Assembly: GCA_018881555.1 (NCBI GenBank)
Contig: JACAXG010000034.1
Span: forward strand, 819,327 to 883,326
From: Amblyornis subalaris
Taxonomy: Eukaryota > Chordata > Aves > Passeriformes > Ptilonorhynchidae
Length of the DNA stretch: 64,000 nucleotides
Reading direction: 5' to 3'
Below the pieces are notes generated by a model. That model was given only the letters and a program-made list of their open reading frames with translations. It was not told the origin of the DNA and made no database searches. The position numbers and the translations under genes are program-made. This document shows positions 47,142-61,485 of the stretch, one piece after another; position 1 is the stretch's first letter, and each line of letters begins with the position of its first letter.

Positions 47142-48769
47142 CTCCTCAGCCTCACAAGAGAACCAAATCTGCATTGTAAATGTNACCAGACACTAAGTAG
47201 GTCTGTTGCACACGAATTTATATTGCTAGAAATTCACAGAAACTCTNTTCATGTTCCTGTGACCGCTTCCTATGTTCAATACCTCTTCTGTTTTAATACC
47301 AGGATCCAAAGCATTGCAGAGGACCTGGGAGCAAGGCTTTAAGCATTAGAATGCCTGAGGCTTTGGTCTCTAAATGCTGCTATAATTTACTGAAAGGAAC
47401 AAAGATGTAACATTATGGTGCTTTTTTTTCTCTGGCAAAACTTGATTGTTCTGCCACTGGGTTTCGTTTACATTGGTATCACAGGGTGGAGAGCAGTGAT
47501 AAAGGTTGATTGGTAGATGTTTCGCAGATGAAAGGAAAAGGTAAAGAGCTTGAAAAGGAAGTGGAATTTCTAGGGAAATTTTCGATTTCTAGAGAAAACT
47601 TTAAATTGCAGATTTTCTGGGATTACTGGATTAGCATCCTTTTCCACTGGTGCTATTCCTAGAACATTTACATGAACAGCCGTAGTAAAACAAATCAGAT
47701 TGACATCAGCAATCATAAAGTGAGAAGCAGCCTAGCAGAGAGCAGGAAACAGACCTCTGCAGTCTTCTACAGTGTATAATGTAATTGCATGACAGAGAGC
47801 AGCAAGTGTAAGAGTTACAGTAGCTGTTGTTTCACAGTTGGAGTGTTAATGTCTTGCCCCATCTGGTAGCTCTCTACAGCCTTAATATTTGAGGGTCAGT
47901 ATCTTCCCTGTGCCTACAAGGGTGACACAAAGCTAAGTTGTACAGTTAGCCCCAAAATGGGATGTTTGAGCGATTGGGTGTATAATGAGAAAGTTTCTTC
48001 CCAAAGTAGATGTTCTATTTGAGAACCTTGATTTCAGACAAATTGAAAATACAAACAAAAGAGTTTTGGGAGGAGCCGTCCTTTCTACTGGGCTTGTGAT
48101 AAGAATGGTAAAAGAATTGCAGGATTGCATAGCTTGTTTTGGTTTGTTTTTTCTCTTTCCCCACTGGTTCCTATTCAGACTGCTTGTTGATGTGATGGGA
48201 TTTTGATGTACTGCAGACACAGGTTTAAGAATGGTGATCCCAAGATCAATGAAGTTGACCTGCTGAAATGAAATGGTTTAAAAGGAACTGTTACAGGGCT
48301 TTGGAGTTTCTTCATGGTCTTTTGAGTTCCATGTAAATGGCAATTCATAAGTTTTGTCCAAATACTTTGTTGTNCATGATTCCTTAGAAACCTTTAAGGG
48401 TATTTAAAAGTTGATGTTTACTCACTGAAGGTATTGTAGGAAATCTTGATGTGTTTCTTGTGTACAGTTAGTCACAGCTGTTACGATAGATTGCAAAAAC
48501 AGTGAGATTGAACAACTCCTTAGGAAGTGTGGTTTTGGGTGGGCTTTGAGCTTTTTTGGCATGTAGAGTAAAACTAGATTTTTTGGGATCACTTGGTGCT
48601 GGTCTGCAAACAAGACTTTGAACACAGTTACATTTTCCAATATACTANATTTGATTATGAGTTTACAGCCTGTAATCTGCTCTAGGACACTGCTGAAGTT
48701 TATTTTTCATTGTATCAATTTTGTATAAAGAAAATGTGTTACCNATAACTATAAAGTCACTTTCTTTCA

Positions 48770-48775
48770 AATAAA
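48770..48775 (+). terminator. NCBP2: NCBP2 polyadenylation signal AATAAA
   Basis: AATAAA in the context tttcaaataaaggtgcaac ends a 3' UTR of about 1.65 kb (47142 to about 48795). No further coding exon lies in between. Confidence 0.7.
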
Positions 48776-48799
48776 GGTGCAACATTAAAATGGTTTCCT

Positions 48800-51700
48800 A
48801 CGGTTTTTTTAAGGAATCAGTGAAAGGAAGGAGCTGTATTTAGACTCTTGACCACATCCTTTGTTTTAGTGTCTTGTAAGATGGAGAGAATGAGTATTCT
48901 TTCTCTTTGACTGGATTTTCAGTCTTGTTCAGTTCTTACCTGGATTCTGAAAGATGTTTGGTTAATGCTCTTAATTCTGGTTTGGATTTTTTTGGATTAC
49001 AGAACAGAAATTTACTGATATTGAAGTAAATGTGAAAGTCTTTGATGTGTAATAAGTAATTTTCAAGGTGATCTTCCTTATAAAAATTCGGTTTAAAATT
49101 GTTTTTTATCCTAAGTGCTGCCAGACAGTCATTCTCAAATGAAATGGAGGGGGTGATAAGATTGTCCTTCACAACGATCACTGTCCTTTGCTGCATATGT
49201 GCAATGGGTATGGAAAGATTCTGTTTTAAAGTGAGATTTTCCGTTTTGAGAGAAATACCAATCAAAATGGGATTTAAAAGCATGTGATGTGTCATTTGAA
49301 CTCTTAGAATCTCAAAAGTGCATATAGAGGAAGTTGATTGAACATGATTTGATTTTTGCCTTCCCTAACTGAAATTGGATCTGGGTCTGCTGAACCTAGT
49401 GCTTAATGAAAGGAGCTGAATCAAGTCTTTAAAACTTCACTGGGGACTTCTTCAGCTTTCTGACACCCCAGTGCATTGTGATGAGGTTCTCTTGGATGGA
49501 CAGCATCTCCTGTGCTATTTGGACATGCTACTTTGTTACAATTTTATACACTTTCATGGAAGTTCATGCTCTGTGCTAGCATTTCTAAGTACTTGTCCAT
49601 CATAATGAGCAACTTTTATGGAATTGTATCCATGAAGAAAAACAGCAGCTAAGAATATGAGTGGAAGCTTAGATATGCCTTGATGGAAGGCAGTGAGAGC
49701 TTCAGTCTCTCCCTCAGACTAGTGGAAGCTCATGGGATGATTTACATGCCTCTCTTAGGCAGCAGTACCTGCAAATACGATATGTATTCACNTCATTTAA
49801 GTCTTGGTATTGCAGGGTAAAATTAGTAGAGTGCGAACTGAAGCATTAAAGAGATTTGTTTTCAATGACTGACAAAATAATCCCATTACCAGTGTATCAC
49901 TGCAGGCTCGTTCCAGGGTGGTCTGTGTGTTAGGTGACTTTACTGCCNTGTGCAGCAGACGAGTTCCTGCTCAGGTTGGTGCCAGCACAACCACTNTTTG
50001 TGTTAATGGTCCCTTCTACACAGACGGTTCTGAAAAAGATATTTGAACTAATGTCCAGCACCTCATCTTCCGTACCTTGTCTATTAGGCTTCTTGTGAAA
50101 CTAAAAATTGATGAAAACAACTGAAATGATACGGTTTGTACATGGTTTCNTCTCCAGATGAAACACAATCCCAGTCAAAGAAATGCAGTCCAGAGGGACG
50201 GGCCAGCTCATAAACTGTTGTCTGTCTGCGTTTGTAAAGCACAAATTTTACCTTATGCCAGAGCCTGTAAATGAAGACAAATTAGGGTGTGCATTTTTTT
50301 TCGCGATTTTGGGTTTCTGCTCCTAACTGAGCGTATTTGGTACTTTCAGGTAAGTGTAGAGCCTAATGTCACTGCAGGTGGCATACCANAAAATCGATGA
50401 AGATGGTGGAGAGAAGTGTCCTGGGCTTCAAAACATTGTGTTTTAGAAGTAATGGCCTGATCTACTCATTGTCTGCTTTCATCTGTCTCCTGCCTGTTCC
50501 TGTCTAAACAAACTCTTGCACAGGGGATTGGATGTACTCAGAGCTGCTCTGTAGGAAGGCACACAACTCCTCTGCTCTGCCTTTTGGGATAACTACATGG
50601 TTTAAATATTTCTCATGGCTTGGAGAGGGAGGTCTCACTGCCCATGTCTGGCTAAGACCGGGTGTTATGTCNATCACCGCTTCATCTCTTTTCCTGTCGC
50701 ATGTAGACAAGAGGAAGGTTATTCAAGGTTGGCTGTGTTTGTATCCCAAGGTTTCACTAGTGGTGCAAACTGAAAGCAGGCCTTGCTCCCTTCTCAAAAA
50801 CACNTGCTCTGTTCAGACTGGATGAGGAGCCATAGTAAAGGAGAGGGACAAGTTTCTTTTTGGGTGTCATCTATTCAATATTTAAGAATTAATTTATGAT
50901 TTATATGNTGAGGTAAAAGGCTTTCAACATAAAGCTCCTTCGAGGCTCATTTTTAAACCTGAAGCTGATTGAAGTATGGAAATGAAGAGAGCTTACTATG
51001 CCTTCCACTTCCAGACACAGCCATCAGCACTGCACAACAAGGAACACCACAGAAGCTTAAGTTAAGCAAATTGGTCATGATCGTGTCTGTTCCAGAGCCT
51101 TATACAGCCCTTAGTGGATATGTACACACAGAGCTAGGATTGTGCACTGCACGTGGATGAAGTTCCTAGTATAGTGTCCCATTATATGTATAATTATTCA
51201 TGATCAATTTTAAAAAACAGAATTTGAGAGAAAAATAGATCTTAGCAGTCTTTCATTATCACCTACANGTATAACTTACGCTTAAGCTTGGCCCACAGGT
51301 CTTCAGCTGGTCCTGCTTTCATGACACTTCACAGTTATATTTATTTTCTACAGCACATTGGGAATCAGGATTGAGCAAATCCTTGGTTATTACTGGGAAA
51401 ATAATTTATGCCTGGAGAATCCATAAAATTATAGTATTTGTACATTAAGATTGTATAACTGCACAAAGGTAGAAAGTATATTGCACCCTGGCTAGTAGAA
51501 GTCAGTTACATGAGAAGAAAGTTTATTGACCTTGAGAAACTGCTTTCCGAAACCAGGAGAGATCAGTTCTTGTGCCAGGGTTCCCCAGTTTGAGGATCAT
51601 CTTCCTGCCACTCTGCTTCCCAACCTGCTTTCTGAGAGGAAGATGTACCGTAGTGAGTTAGTATTTTCCAAAATCACTTAAGCTTCTATCTGAAGGCCAT

Positions 51701-51820
51701 TTGAGTGTCTATTTGGGTTATTACAGAAAAAAAAAAAATAGGTAAATAGGAAGCCANGCTCTTCTTTGCGGCACTGAGCAGTTGGTAAGTTCCGATGTGA
51801 CGCCAGTCTTTCCTTCAGCA
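48800..51820. other. Intergenic; nothing recognised
   Basis: No conserved exon, RNA gene or repeat family was recognised. Short open frames lack splice context or similarity to anything I know. Confidence 0.5.
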
Positions 51821-51825
51821 GGAAG

Positions 51826-51965
51826 ATGAATTGGAGTGTCGAGCTCCCCAGGGGCAGCGCAGGTGCGGGTCCGTGGCCCCCTCTGGTGGCCGCACCGCCA
51901 CCGGCAGGGAGGCGGCTGCTGGGAGCGGGGCGGGGCTGCGCCTGTGCCGGCGAGATTTTGGTTCG
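51826..51965. promoter_or_regulatory. Isolated GC/CpG-rich patch with a CTCF-like motif
   Basis: About 140 bases of high G+C lie inside an AT-rich, gene-free region. At 51874-51892 the + strand reads tggccccctctggtggccg, a good inverse match to the CTCF core, in the same orientation as the motif at the PIGZ promoter. It may be an insulator, an enhancer or the start of a non-coding transcript. An open frame runs through it, but it has no recognisable homology. Confidence 0.5.
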
Positions 51966-54900
51966 ACTTGGTTGTAGAAATGGCCAACGATCTGATTTTC
52001 CTCAATGACATNATTTTAATCTCTAGGCCATTTCTCAGAGTGGAGGCAAATGAAGATCAGGATTTTCGGGTTTGTAGCCCGTCACTGTTTCTCTGGCAAC
52101 AGCTTGGTTACCTTTTCTGCTGGATATTGCAATGTGCAGTGTCTGTGGTCACTTCTCTCCCTGCCCTCAGCAACCTCTTCAGACTTTGCCAAAGCACACC
52201 CGTGATATTGGAGGAGGGCTTGACTCCAAGATGCCCAATCCATGCTTCACAATCTCACATTAGTTGTAGCTTGTGTAACTATGCCAGCAAATCTTGTGCC
52301 AACAGTCTGTTTTTCAGTCCCTAGCAGGTTATAAATTGAAGTTCTGTATTGCACACAAAGTACATGTGTGCAGCTTGACAAGAGAGTAGGCAGGGTTTTA
52401 AGTGTCTGGTTTGTTTCTGTNGAGTCACTGTAGTTCTTCAGGAACTTTGCAGACTTTAATGTCTGTTGCTTCTGGGTATCCTTGTGGGAAAGTGCCCTTT
52501 TTTTTTATCTTAGAAATTTTTTCTCTGAGGTATAGGGGGCTGATGCTGTGTGTGACAAGCTTGTGGTGGATGAGGTGTTCGGTGTCCTCAGTCCTAGTGC
52601 TGACAGGGCTGTCTTTGCCAACTCTGCTAATGTGCTTCACAACACACTAACAGGTGAGAGTAAGGAAGACACAAAAGTATGCACAGTAATCTCAGTGTGT
52701 GTGACCTGAATGAAGTATAGATTTTTTTTTTTTTTCACATTTGAAGGACGAATATGAGTTATTCCTGGTGTGGNGTTTTACTGCTTTGAAGGTGCTACAG
52801 CAGACACTTGCCTTTGAAAACCCTTTCATGACTGTTCAGTAAGAGTTGCAGTCCTGCTTGAATATTCCTCCCAGAAGCTTTCTCTTTGTCCTCCAGTGCT
52901 CATCTCGGCCTATATAAAACCTGGTTGTATTTTGTTCTGTTATCCTCCAGCCAAGTCTAGACAAAGCTNGTTGTTTCTGCCCTGACGGGAACCCCTGCCA
53001 CTGTTCTGGAAGCTGTATGAGGGACTGAGTCAGGATTTCAGACACCAAGTTGCATAGAAAGAAACTGAAATACCTTCCATCAAAAAACAGTGTGAATTAA
53101 GGTTTGCTCAATGACTGGGAAAACATCTTTCTTGAGTGCCTTGTGGATCAGTATGTGTGTGAAAATAAGACANTATATTAAATAATTTTGTTGCATTTAG
53201 TTTTATTTAATTAGGGCTACCTCTGATTTCCTTGTCATGGTGGGTCATTTATTAATTCTTCTGGGACTGATGTATTCCGAGTAGAACAGTACTGAACCAC
53301 AATTTGTGTTTTTTCGGGTATAATTAAAAGACATTTTTTCTTACAACATAATTTGAAAACAAATGGGAAATAAGATTTGCTATTTTGCTATTTATCCAGT
53401 TACGTGCAACATAACTATCAGAATAAATTAGCCTAATTGAGTCAGCTTGTAATTACGTTTCTGGACAACGAAGCTTTTCCCTTCTCTACCAATCTCTCCC
53501 TGCAAGCCAAAATGTGAAAAGAAAATTTTGATTTTCTAGTTAAAATAGGTAAGAATATGTTAAGTATTAGTAATACATAGTTGTATTATTATAGCTGTAC
53601 ATCGCTAGCTCACATGCACTTTGAATTGCTTTAGATTGATTTTGTTTTTGTTTTCTGACTTTATTACTTTAAAATAACGGTCTTATTATTTTAAACTTTG
53701 TGTCTTTATTTTTATGGGGAATTTTTCTGACTTTAAAGTTGCTACTCTGTTCAGATTAATTGATTATAAGTTGGTGCTTTTTGTTGTGTTTGATTTTCTG
53801 TAATATCACTGTTTCGCAAAATCTTAAGTTACGTTTTGTGAAAACAAAAGCCCTGTCAGCTGGTCCTGCTGCCACAAGATGTCGTGAGAAGCCATGTCTG
53901 GCTCCAGGATGAGTGTGGGCTGCCAGGACTCACAGTCAGCTGAGGAGCTGCGGAACAAACAATGTGTTCTAAAAAGCANCTCATCTCCCCGTGCAGCTAA
54001 GGCAGTGTCTGCATTTCTTGAAGAGACTCTGTCATATTAGAATTCTAAGTGAGTGGTGACTGATTAAACTGTCTTCTACCATGCCCTGACACAGCAGAGT
54101 TAGGAGTGCCTTAAGGTTGCTGTGGGATGCCTCACAACAGCAAGCGCTGTAGAACTGAAAGGTTCTGTATGTAGTGACCAGGGTTGTGCAGGCTGGCCAA
54201 AGACTGGCTTGTGGTTTGGGTTTTGTAGGGTTTTTTTCTGCTCTGAATTTACTCCAGTAAGAGGAGCAATATGTTTCCAGGAACTGGAAAGTACTTCTTC
54301 ACATTGAATCCAGGAACTTGTTCCCATTAAATCTGCACTTTTGCTCCTGTTTTGAATTCCCAGCTGAATTTGCGCTTTGAGATTTAGGTATTAGTGTGAA
54401 AAAGCCTTCAAGCAGCAACCTTACAAAGTTCCATCCCACACAGCTGTGAGGAGCAGGTGTGTGGTGNCATCTGAGCTTGGCAGGAGCAGATTCAGCTGAG
54501 ATTTTTTAAGTTACTCGGATCTCTGACACGCACTCTCCAAGTCATTGTGGATGTTTTGATAAATTGTTTTATAGANTGCAGTCCTGTCAGGATCTTCATT
54601 TTATCTCCCGTGGAGTTCAGTGAGATTTGTGTGCACAGTGCTGAAGTACTGGATATGTTTTAATGAACTTTNTCTACTTATTTCTCTATAAACTAAACTT
54701 AATGTGCTAACATGTCAGGAGAATTCTTGAAAGGTCTTGTGGGAGCAGCATTGACTCCTGAGTTGCATCTCAAAGTGAGTTAGGGAAGCTGAGCAAAACA
54801 GTGTCACAAAAAGTAACTGGAGCTTTCTGGAAGGGATTCCAAAAATCCCTCAGGATAAGTGTCCAAAATCACTTGCAGGAGACAGAATTTTTCTCATAAT

Positions 54901-57900
54901 CCAAGGCCGTGATGGCCAGCAAATATTGCTTGGTCTACAGAGTTTGACAGAGAAAGATGTTGCTTCAGAAGAGCACAGAAAGCTGGAAGGATGGGAAAAG
55001 TGAGGGAAGATTCCAGCTGATTTGTCAGTAATTCAGATTCTAGACACAAAATGGTCAGCAAGGCAAAGTTAATAAAACATTAAAAGAAGACCAGAAGCCT
55101 GAATAAATATATGGTGTCCATCAACAGCCCCTGGATACAGTGTAGATTCTGCGTTTGATCATAAATTTTCCCCTAAAGATGTTTAATTGAACTAAAACAG
55201 GCATGAGAATGATTCATTCCCTGTTAGAAAACAAAATCACTTTGATGTACATAAGCAAGTGGTGCTGTTCCTCGTGCCCTGTGAATTGTCCTCTTGGCTG
55301 GGCCGAGTGCCTGGCAGGCTGGAGTTCTCCGTGAGCAGTGCTCGTCCCGGCAGGCACAGCATAGTCCTTGGTGACAATACGGAATTGAGAACAAAAGAAT
55401 GAGCCAGGGCTCCAGCTTCAGACAAATCTGAAGGTAATTAACTATTCCCAGACACAGAGTTGTCCTGAGAGGACAGAAAACACATCATGCAAAGCTGAAT
55501 GCTGAAAGTACCAAAGCTTTAAGGTGCTCAGGGCTGTGATGAGCTGTTGAGGGGAATTTGATATATTCTGTGGGTATACAGATACATCCACATGACNTTT
55601 AGTCTTAATTGAACTTAACACAAGAGTACTGGAATCTGTATTTCAGGTTTTTAATATTTTACATTTTAATAAATTCTAAGTGAATATTTTAGTGCACATA
55701 AAATGCAGAATTGCCTCTCAAGAATTGCTTTTCCAGTGTTAGCCAGAAGTTTATCCTAGGCTACGCAATTTAACAAGGAAGTTCTCCTCTCTTAGCTGCA
55801 TATCATTACAATCCTAGGAAAATAGCTTCTTTGTGATTTCCAAATACACAATACCTGAACAAGGTCATGTAAGTATAGTGCAATAGGGCTTTTTAAAAAG
55901 CAAGTTTTAATTTCTTTTATTTTAAAAATTCTAAGGTGTAATGGATTTTTTAGTTTATAAAACATATAATAAAAATGCATTTTGTGTTAAGAACTTTTAA
56001 AAATAATTCATTATTTCTAAATATTTTTTATTGCTGTGATGCCTAAAATTNGGAATACCTGAAACAGAGACTGAACAAAGTTAGTGAATAAAAGTATGAA
56101 TTTATTGAAGGCCTTCGANTGGTACACCTCTGGTACAGAGCCTTGCTGATGCTAGGCTAGACCAAGATGGACCCCAATCATGAGTTTTCCCCCCCAGATA
56201 TAGGTTTGGTACATTTGCTTATCAGAAGTTAATTGTCCAATTACAGTTCCAGGTAATGAAGTAATATTCTCCCATTCACCCCTTTCCAATTCACTTTTGT
56301 TTATACTTAGGCCTAGGATAGTGACCTTGTTTTCCAGGCTTANAGAGAATGTTTTGTCTAACAAAAATGTGAAGCACATAATATGGGTTTCAGAATTACA
56401 CATTAGTACAGTGCAGGGTTAGAAAAATCCAAAAGCTAATCCTTAAGGCATCAGCTGAATATGTTGTTGGCAGAACTGCTGTCAGTGACAGTATAACTTA
56501 CAGTAGAGATGTGAGAGACTGAAACTGCAAAGGAATAGCAGTGACAAAAGCTAGAGATAAAGCATCAACTTCTATTCAGCCTTCCTTTTAAATGAAGGTG
56601 TTCCACATTTGTAAGGATTATATTGTTGCTTTTCAGACATGATTCAAAGATAGGTATTGAAAGAGGGAAAGTATAAAACATCATTATGTCATTAGGAATT
56701 CTAGTTTCATTCAAATAGGAAATGTTCTATTTATGATCCTTAAAGAAAGCCTTTAGGTCATGAACAGTGTTTCCATTTGTTGAGGAAAATGTCGGATTAG
56801 TATTCTGAAAGTCTGTATAGAATGAATGTTCCTTTTGAACCCTTTATTCATTCAATTTCTGGGCACATTTAGAAAAAAACATTGAAGAATTAATAAAAGC
56901 TATGTGTAAAATTACATTAAAACCCCCTCTGTGAAATTCCAATGTTTTTTACAGTATGCACAGCCTAGTTTTTGAGTGAAATAACTGTTGATTTCAGTAG
57001 CCCTGAACTTACTAGTTGAACATACCACAAGGAGGACCTACTTTTCCTTTCATTTTCTCCAGGGTGGGTGAAGCATTAATTCACAGACCTTCATGGCATT
57101 ACATGGTGCATAGGCCTTGGAAGAGAACTGGGGACAGCGTTTGCTGTCATATGTATGGAATATTTTTTAAGAGAAAAGGATCTCAGTTTCTAGATTTGAG
57201 TGACATTAGAATATTTTTGCTTAGTGTGCTGAGCACTTGAAACTTCACTTATGTGAGGTTATTTTCCTAATAAAGAAAACACATCCTATGAACAGGAACA
57301 TAAACATGTAAGGGAAAATCTTTTTGCATCTACTGCTGTATTTACAGTTTCATAATCTGATAATGTTGCACCTTTGCGATGGGGAAAATGGGTCCATGTT
57401 GAGGAGTGATGATGATGCAACATGTCAACAATGACATTGCTGAGCTGCATCACAGCACATTTGTTTTTTGAGTTCTGGTTGCCATTTATAAAATTCGCTA
57501 GCATCTCTTGGTTTTTGTAGCAGGCTGATTGGGTTATGGGCTAACTCTGGCAGGAACAGAGATGCTCTGATCTGTATCACTTCTGGCTGTGAGCTGGTGG
57601 ATCATTGTGATATGGAGCAGTACTCAGTGGCCTCTCATGTCAGCAGCTGCAACACAGGGATCTGTGGGAATGACAGCCATTACTCCTGAACTGTTATCCT
57701 TTTTAATTTTTCATTATGCCCTAATGTATCAATGTATTAAAAAAACCCCTGAATATTTGATTTTTCCCCATGAAGCTGGGAAATTGCAATTTTTATTTAT
57801 TAATAAAAATATTAATATTATTTTTTATTAAAACAGCATGATTCATACTTTCCTTGAAGAACGCCAGTTAAACATCTTAGGTCTTCTGCTAAATGCCAAA

Positions 57901-58900
57901 AGAAAAGACTTCAGTGCTTGCCAACTGTTTAAGTTTTGAAGAAAAAGTTTTAGATGCTTGGCTAGATTTCCCTATTTCTTGGTTAAGCTATATATATTCA
58001 CTTACTGATAGGAAATTATCTGTTTTCTGTGGTTGCAAAGTTTACCACAAGTAGCCTGGCATCCTTCCTGTAAAGGACAGGGGGACAGTCCCATTCTCAA
58101 AAGCAGCATTTGGCTGTTTCCTCTCCTCTTGTAGTAAATGCTGGATGCAGCTGTAATGCAGCTGTTCTGAGTGCAGCAGGGAACACAGGGGCAACCTGCT
58201 TCAGTGCACAGCCCACATCTGTCCTTGGAAAAATTCAAAGTGACAGGAAGCATGCTGAGGCCATATGTCAGCACAGCAGAATTCAGAGCAGGCTGCACTG
58301 TAAGCACAGGTTTAATTTCTAGCACAGTTTTTGAGGCAGTTGTGTCTGGATCATTAAGAGCAAAAGTTTCCTTCTCTGAATTACCATTATGTGTCAGCAG
58401 TTGCTTGAGAACTTTGAGCCAACTTTGAAATACCTTCCCCAGAAGCTCATGTTTAACTCTCATACAACTGTTGGGACTTACTGCATTTAATTCATTTTTG
58501 TGTGTCAGTTACCTTTTTTATGTTAAATAATCAAGAATTTGTAAGTGTTGCCTTTGTTGGGCCTTTGCAACTGTGGTCTGTACTGAAGGGACATTCCCTC
58601 TGCGCATGGTCTGGTATCTCCAACATCACTCCTGTGAGACCTGGCACAGGGACAGTGCATTGTCTTTAAAGCACTTCATCAGGTCTTAATCCCATCTGAG
58701 TTTTGGAGCACTGAAATGAATTGGCTGTTTGAATGTATTTGACTAAACAATAGCTTAATATGAGAAAGATGGCAGCTTTTTGATGTGATTCTTAATCAAG
58801 AAAACAGAATGTTCCTTTTCTATTTATCTAATTAAAGGAGCAGTATAAATCAAAGAGGAAAAGCTGAAATTGTTCATCTCAGTCCTTGGTTGACCTGCAT
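51966..58900. other. Intergenic; no gene recognised
   Basis: AT-rich sequence, most so near 53150-53830 and 55600-56050. No exon, RNA gene or clear repeat could be supported. Conserved non-coding elements cannot be judged from one sequence. Confidence 0.5.
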
Positions 58901-58904
58901 CAGG

Positions 58905-59095
58905 CAGAGGTTAACGGGGTCACCTAAAGCACAAAGCAGGTTGCCCAGGGCCGTGTCCAGCCAAGTTTTGAACAACGTCTCCAAGGATGGAGACTCCACA
59001 GCATTTCTGGGCAGCCTGTTCCGGTGTTTGGGCACCTGTGATAAAAAGGTATTCTCTTGTGTTCACATGGAGTTTCATGTGCTTTAATTTGAAAA
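58905..59095 (-). mobile_element. CR1 internal 3' fragment, antisense
   Basis: The + strand reads gttgcccagggccgtgtcc, ccaaggatggagactccaca, gggcagcctgttccggtg and aaaaaggtattctcttgtg, in the order of inverted CR1 sequence. The extreme 3' end is missing and the rest is diverged. Confidence 0.85.
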
Positions 59096-59705
59096 TAAGG
59101 CTATCAATCAGTTTTGCATGTGAAGTTTCCATGTTTTTTGGAAGTGATGCTGGAATTTGAAGCATTGTGATTTGTTGAGGAACTTTGCTTCCTCTCCATG
59201 TTTTCTTTCAGTGTCTCTGCACTAGCAGCTTACCTGCTAGCAGAATGTCCTTTCCTGCTTAAATTTCTCCCATATATTCTTTGGCTTATGTTCCAAGCNG
59301 CATGGATGATAATACCACATTTGATTGCTCTTCTCTGCATCTGTGTAATTTGATCAGCAGTGCTAGTGAGTGCCTTCTGGGGAGAATTTAATTGATAAAG
59401 CTAGATTTGTCTGCTGAAAATGAGGAAGGCATAAGGTGACCTAANGGGAAGCTAAGGCCAAAATATGAACTTCTGGGGGGGAAAGCACAGAAAAGCTGCA
59501 GATCACTGCCTTGCTGTGACTTGATTTGTGGATGTCAGAGCTAACAAATAGGTGCCATAATCTGCCTCGGAGTCACACATTGAAGTTAACTGGGGTAACT
59601 CTAGTGCTGTTGGAGCTGACGGGTGCTGTGAGCTACCCCTCAACTGTATTTGTAGCTGTGTGTTTGGTTGCCTGCAGTCTTACGAAGTGCCTGCCTGGTA
59701 TTGGA

Positions 59706-59830
59706 TCATAGAATTATACAATGGAATCACAGAATCATTCAGGCTGGAAAAGACCTCCAAGATCATCAAGTCCAACCTTTGAACACCACCTTATCAGCTA
59801 CGCCATAGCTCTAAGTGCTGAGTATCAAGG
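59706..59830 (-). mobile_element. CR1 3' end fragment, antisense
   Basis: The + strand begins with the inverted CR1 tail (catagaatt, then cacagaatcattcaggctgg, aaaagacctccaagatc, atcaagtccaacc). It fades out after about 120 bases. It includes the 3' end that the neighbouring fragment lacks, but the order shows that it is a separate insertion. Confidence 0.9.
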
Positions 59831-61440
59831 ATTCATGCTACAGTTGGTGTAAAGCCTGTGACATCTTCCCAAATAACATAGTTACAGTCAGGATGGTCCC
59901 TGGATGGTTGTTAATACTTAGTTAAAATTAGCCAAAATATTTTATATTCTGAGAATTTTATTTTCCTGCCCCTTGTGACATGTTTGGCTCTGGCCAGTAT
60001 GTTCTGCTCAAATTCTGAGCTATTTTTAGTAATGCTGATTATCCTTCCCCCCACTTCTGTTGCAAAACAGACTGACATGTCTTTTTACTGATACGTGCTA
60101 CTTTCACACGTGGGTTCAGTTTCACCAGTGATCAAAAACAGATGGATCAGTCCTGTGTGAGGACTAGCTTAATCCAAGTGCTGCTGGGCTAATTGGAGTG
60201 GGCTAGTGCATATGTGCCTTTCTTTTTCTTAGACATGTAAATGAAAGGGTACTTTTAAATTGGACCTTGTCTTCCTGTTTCCTTCCACTGAGAAGGGGCA
60301 AAAAGGGAGAATATGTAGTTTTTGATNAGTCTTGAATTTGGTGATTTTCTTTGGGGAACTGTTGTCTGTAAGATGCATTTCTGGGGCCATTTTGAGTGCG
60401 TTAGCTAAGGACNTGCCAGAAATGGGGTTAATTCCAGGAGCATCAGTGGACAGTGGAAGTCTCTGTTCAGAGCCTTCCAGCAGTGGCAGGGAGATCAGCC
60501 AGGTTCTGTGTTGACATAAGGTTTTTCCCTATCATTTCGGAGAGTGTGTCCCATATTAGCCAAGCTCCAAACAGAATTAGTAGATGCCAAACACATTTTC
60601 TGCAGCTCTGTGGGAAAGATGTCAAGTGGCTATTTATCACTTTCACTCACTCTGGTGCAATCAGACCCACATTACCTGTACAGAAAATTGATNGGGAGGG
60701 GATAATTCTCTACAGCTTTTCATGAAAGAAACAGTTAATCATTTATCACCAGACTTAGTCTTTATGGCTGTTTATGATTCTTCCGCTCATGACAGTAGGA
60801 ACTTGTGGGGCCNCAGGAAGTTCCAGGACTCTGAGAACATTTTAGGAGATGCTGCTGTAGTGAGCCCGAGAGCCTTAAATGCGGGGTAGTTTATAGCATG
60901 CTTTATATCAAGTCTTGGTCTTTAATGGTAATTATAATCTTCATGGCTGAGTTCAGATCAGAATAGCAGTGACCTCAGATCCAAACTATTTTTCAGTGAT
61001 AGGACAGATCCAGGGTGGGTTTTGAGAAAATTCACAAGAGCACNTCACAGCTAATATAATTTTAAAAGTGTGTGATGTGAGTTTCTCCTTGCTGCTGTTA
61101 ATGCAACGAACGATTGGGTGAGAGTGCATTTATATGGCTGTTTTCATTCTGGTTAACATTCAGGCTGTGTGAGCTCTAATGTTCAGCCTGTCTCCTATGT
61201 TTAAACATAATTTTAATCAATAAGGCGACCTTTACCTTAGGTTGATTAATCTTCTTGTGCTCTTTCTTTTTAACCCCCCTGACTGTATCAAGTGCCTTAA
61301 TAAAAATGTTTTATTTCTCTTGAANTTCTAAAATTTCTCTTGAAATGCTTGTAGTTCTAGTGGCCTGTGATGGATTGAGAATATGGCTGAGAATATTAAG
61401 TAAAGAGAAATAACAAAGGCTAGGGAAGAAAAAAAGGAAC
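59831..61440. other. Intergenic downstream of CPB1; nothing recognised
   Basis: No conserved exon or repeat was recognised in this stretch. Confidence 0.5.
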
Positions 61441-61461
61441 ACATCTTTGAATAAAGCCTTC

Positions 61462-61467
61462 TTTAAT
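61462..61467 (-). terminator. CPB1: CPB1 polyadenylation signal ATTAAA
   Basis: The minus strand reads ATTAAA about 20 bases after the CPB1 stop codon. This fits the very short 3' UTR usual for pancreatic protease transcripts. An alternative AATAAA (minus) lies near 61308. Confidence 0.55.
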
Positions 61468-61485
61468 AGATTTTAGAACTCTGTT

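Noticed and set aside
51836..52324. 162-codon open frame through the GC patch
   Set aside because: It contains an N, has no homology I recognise, and runs into ordinary AT-rich sequence. Open by chance.
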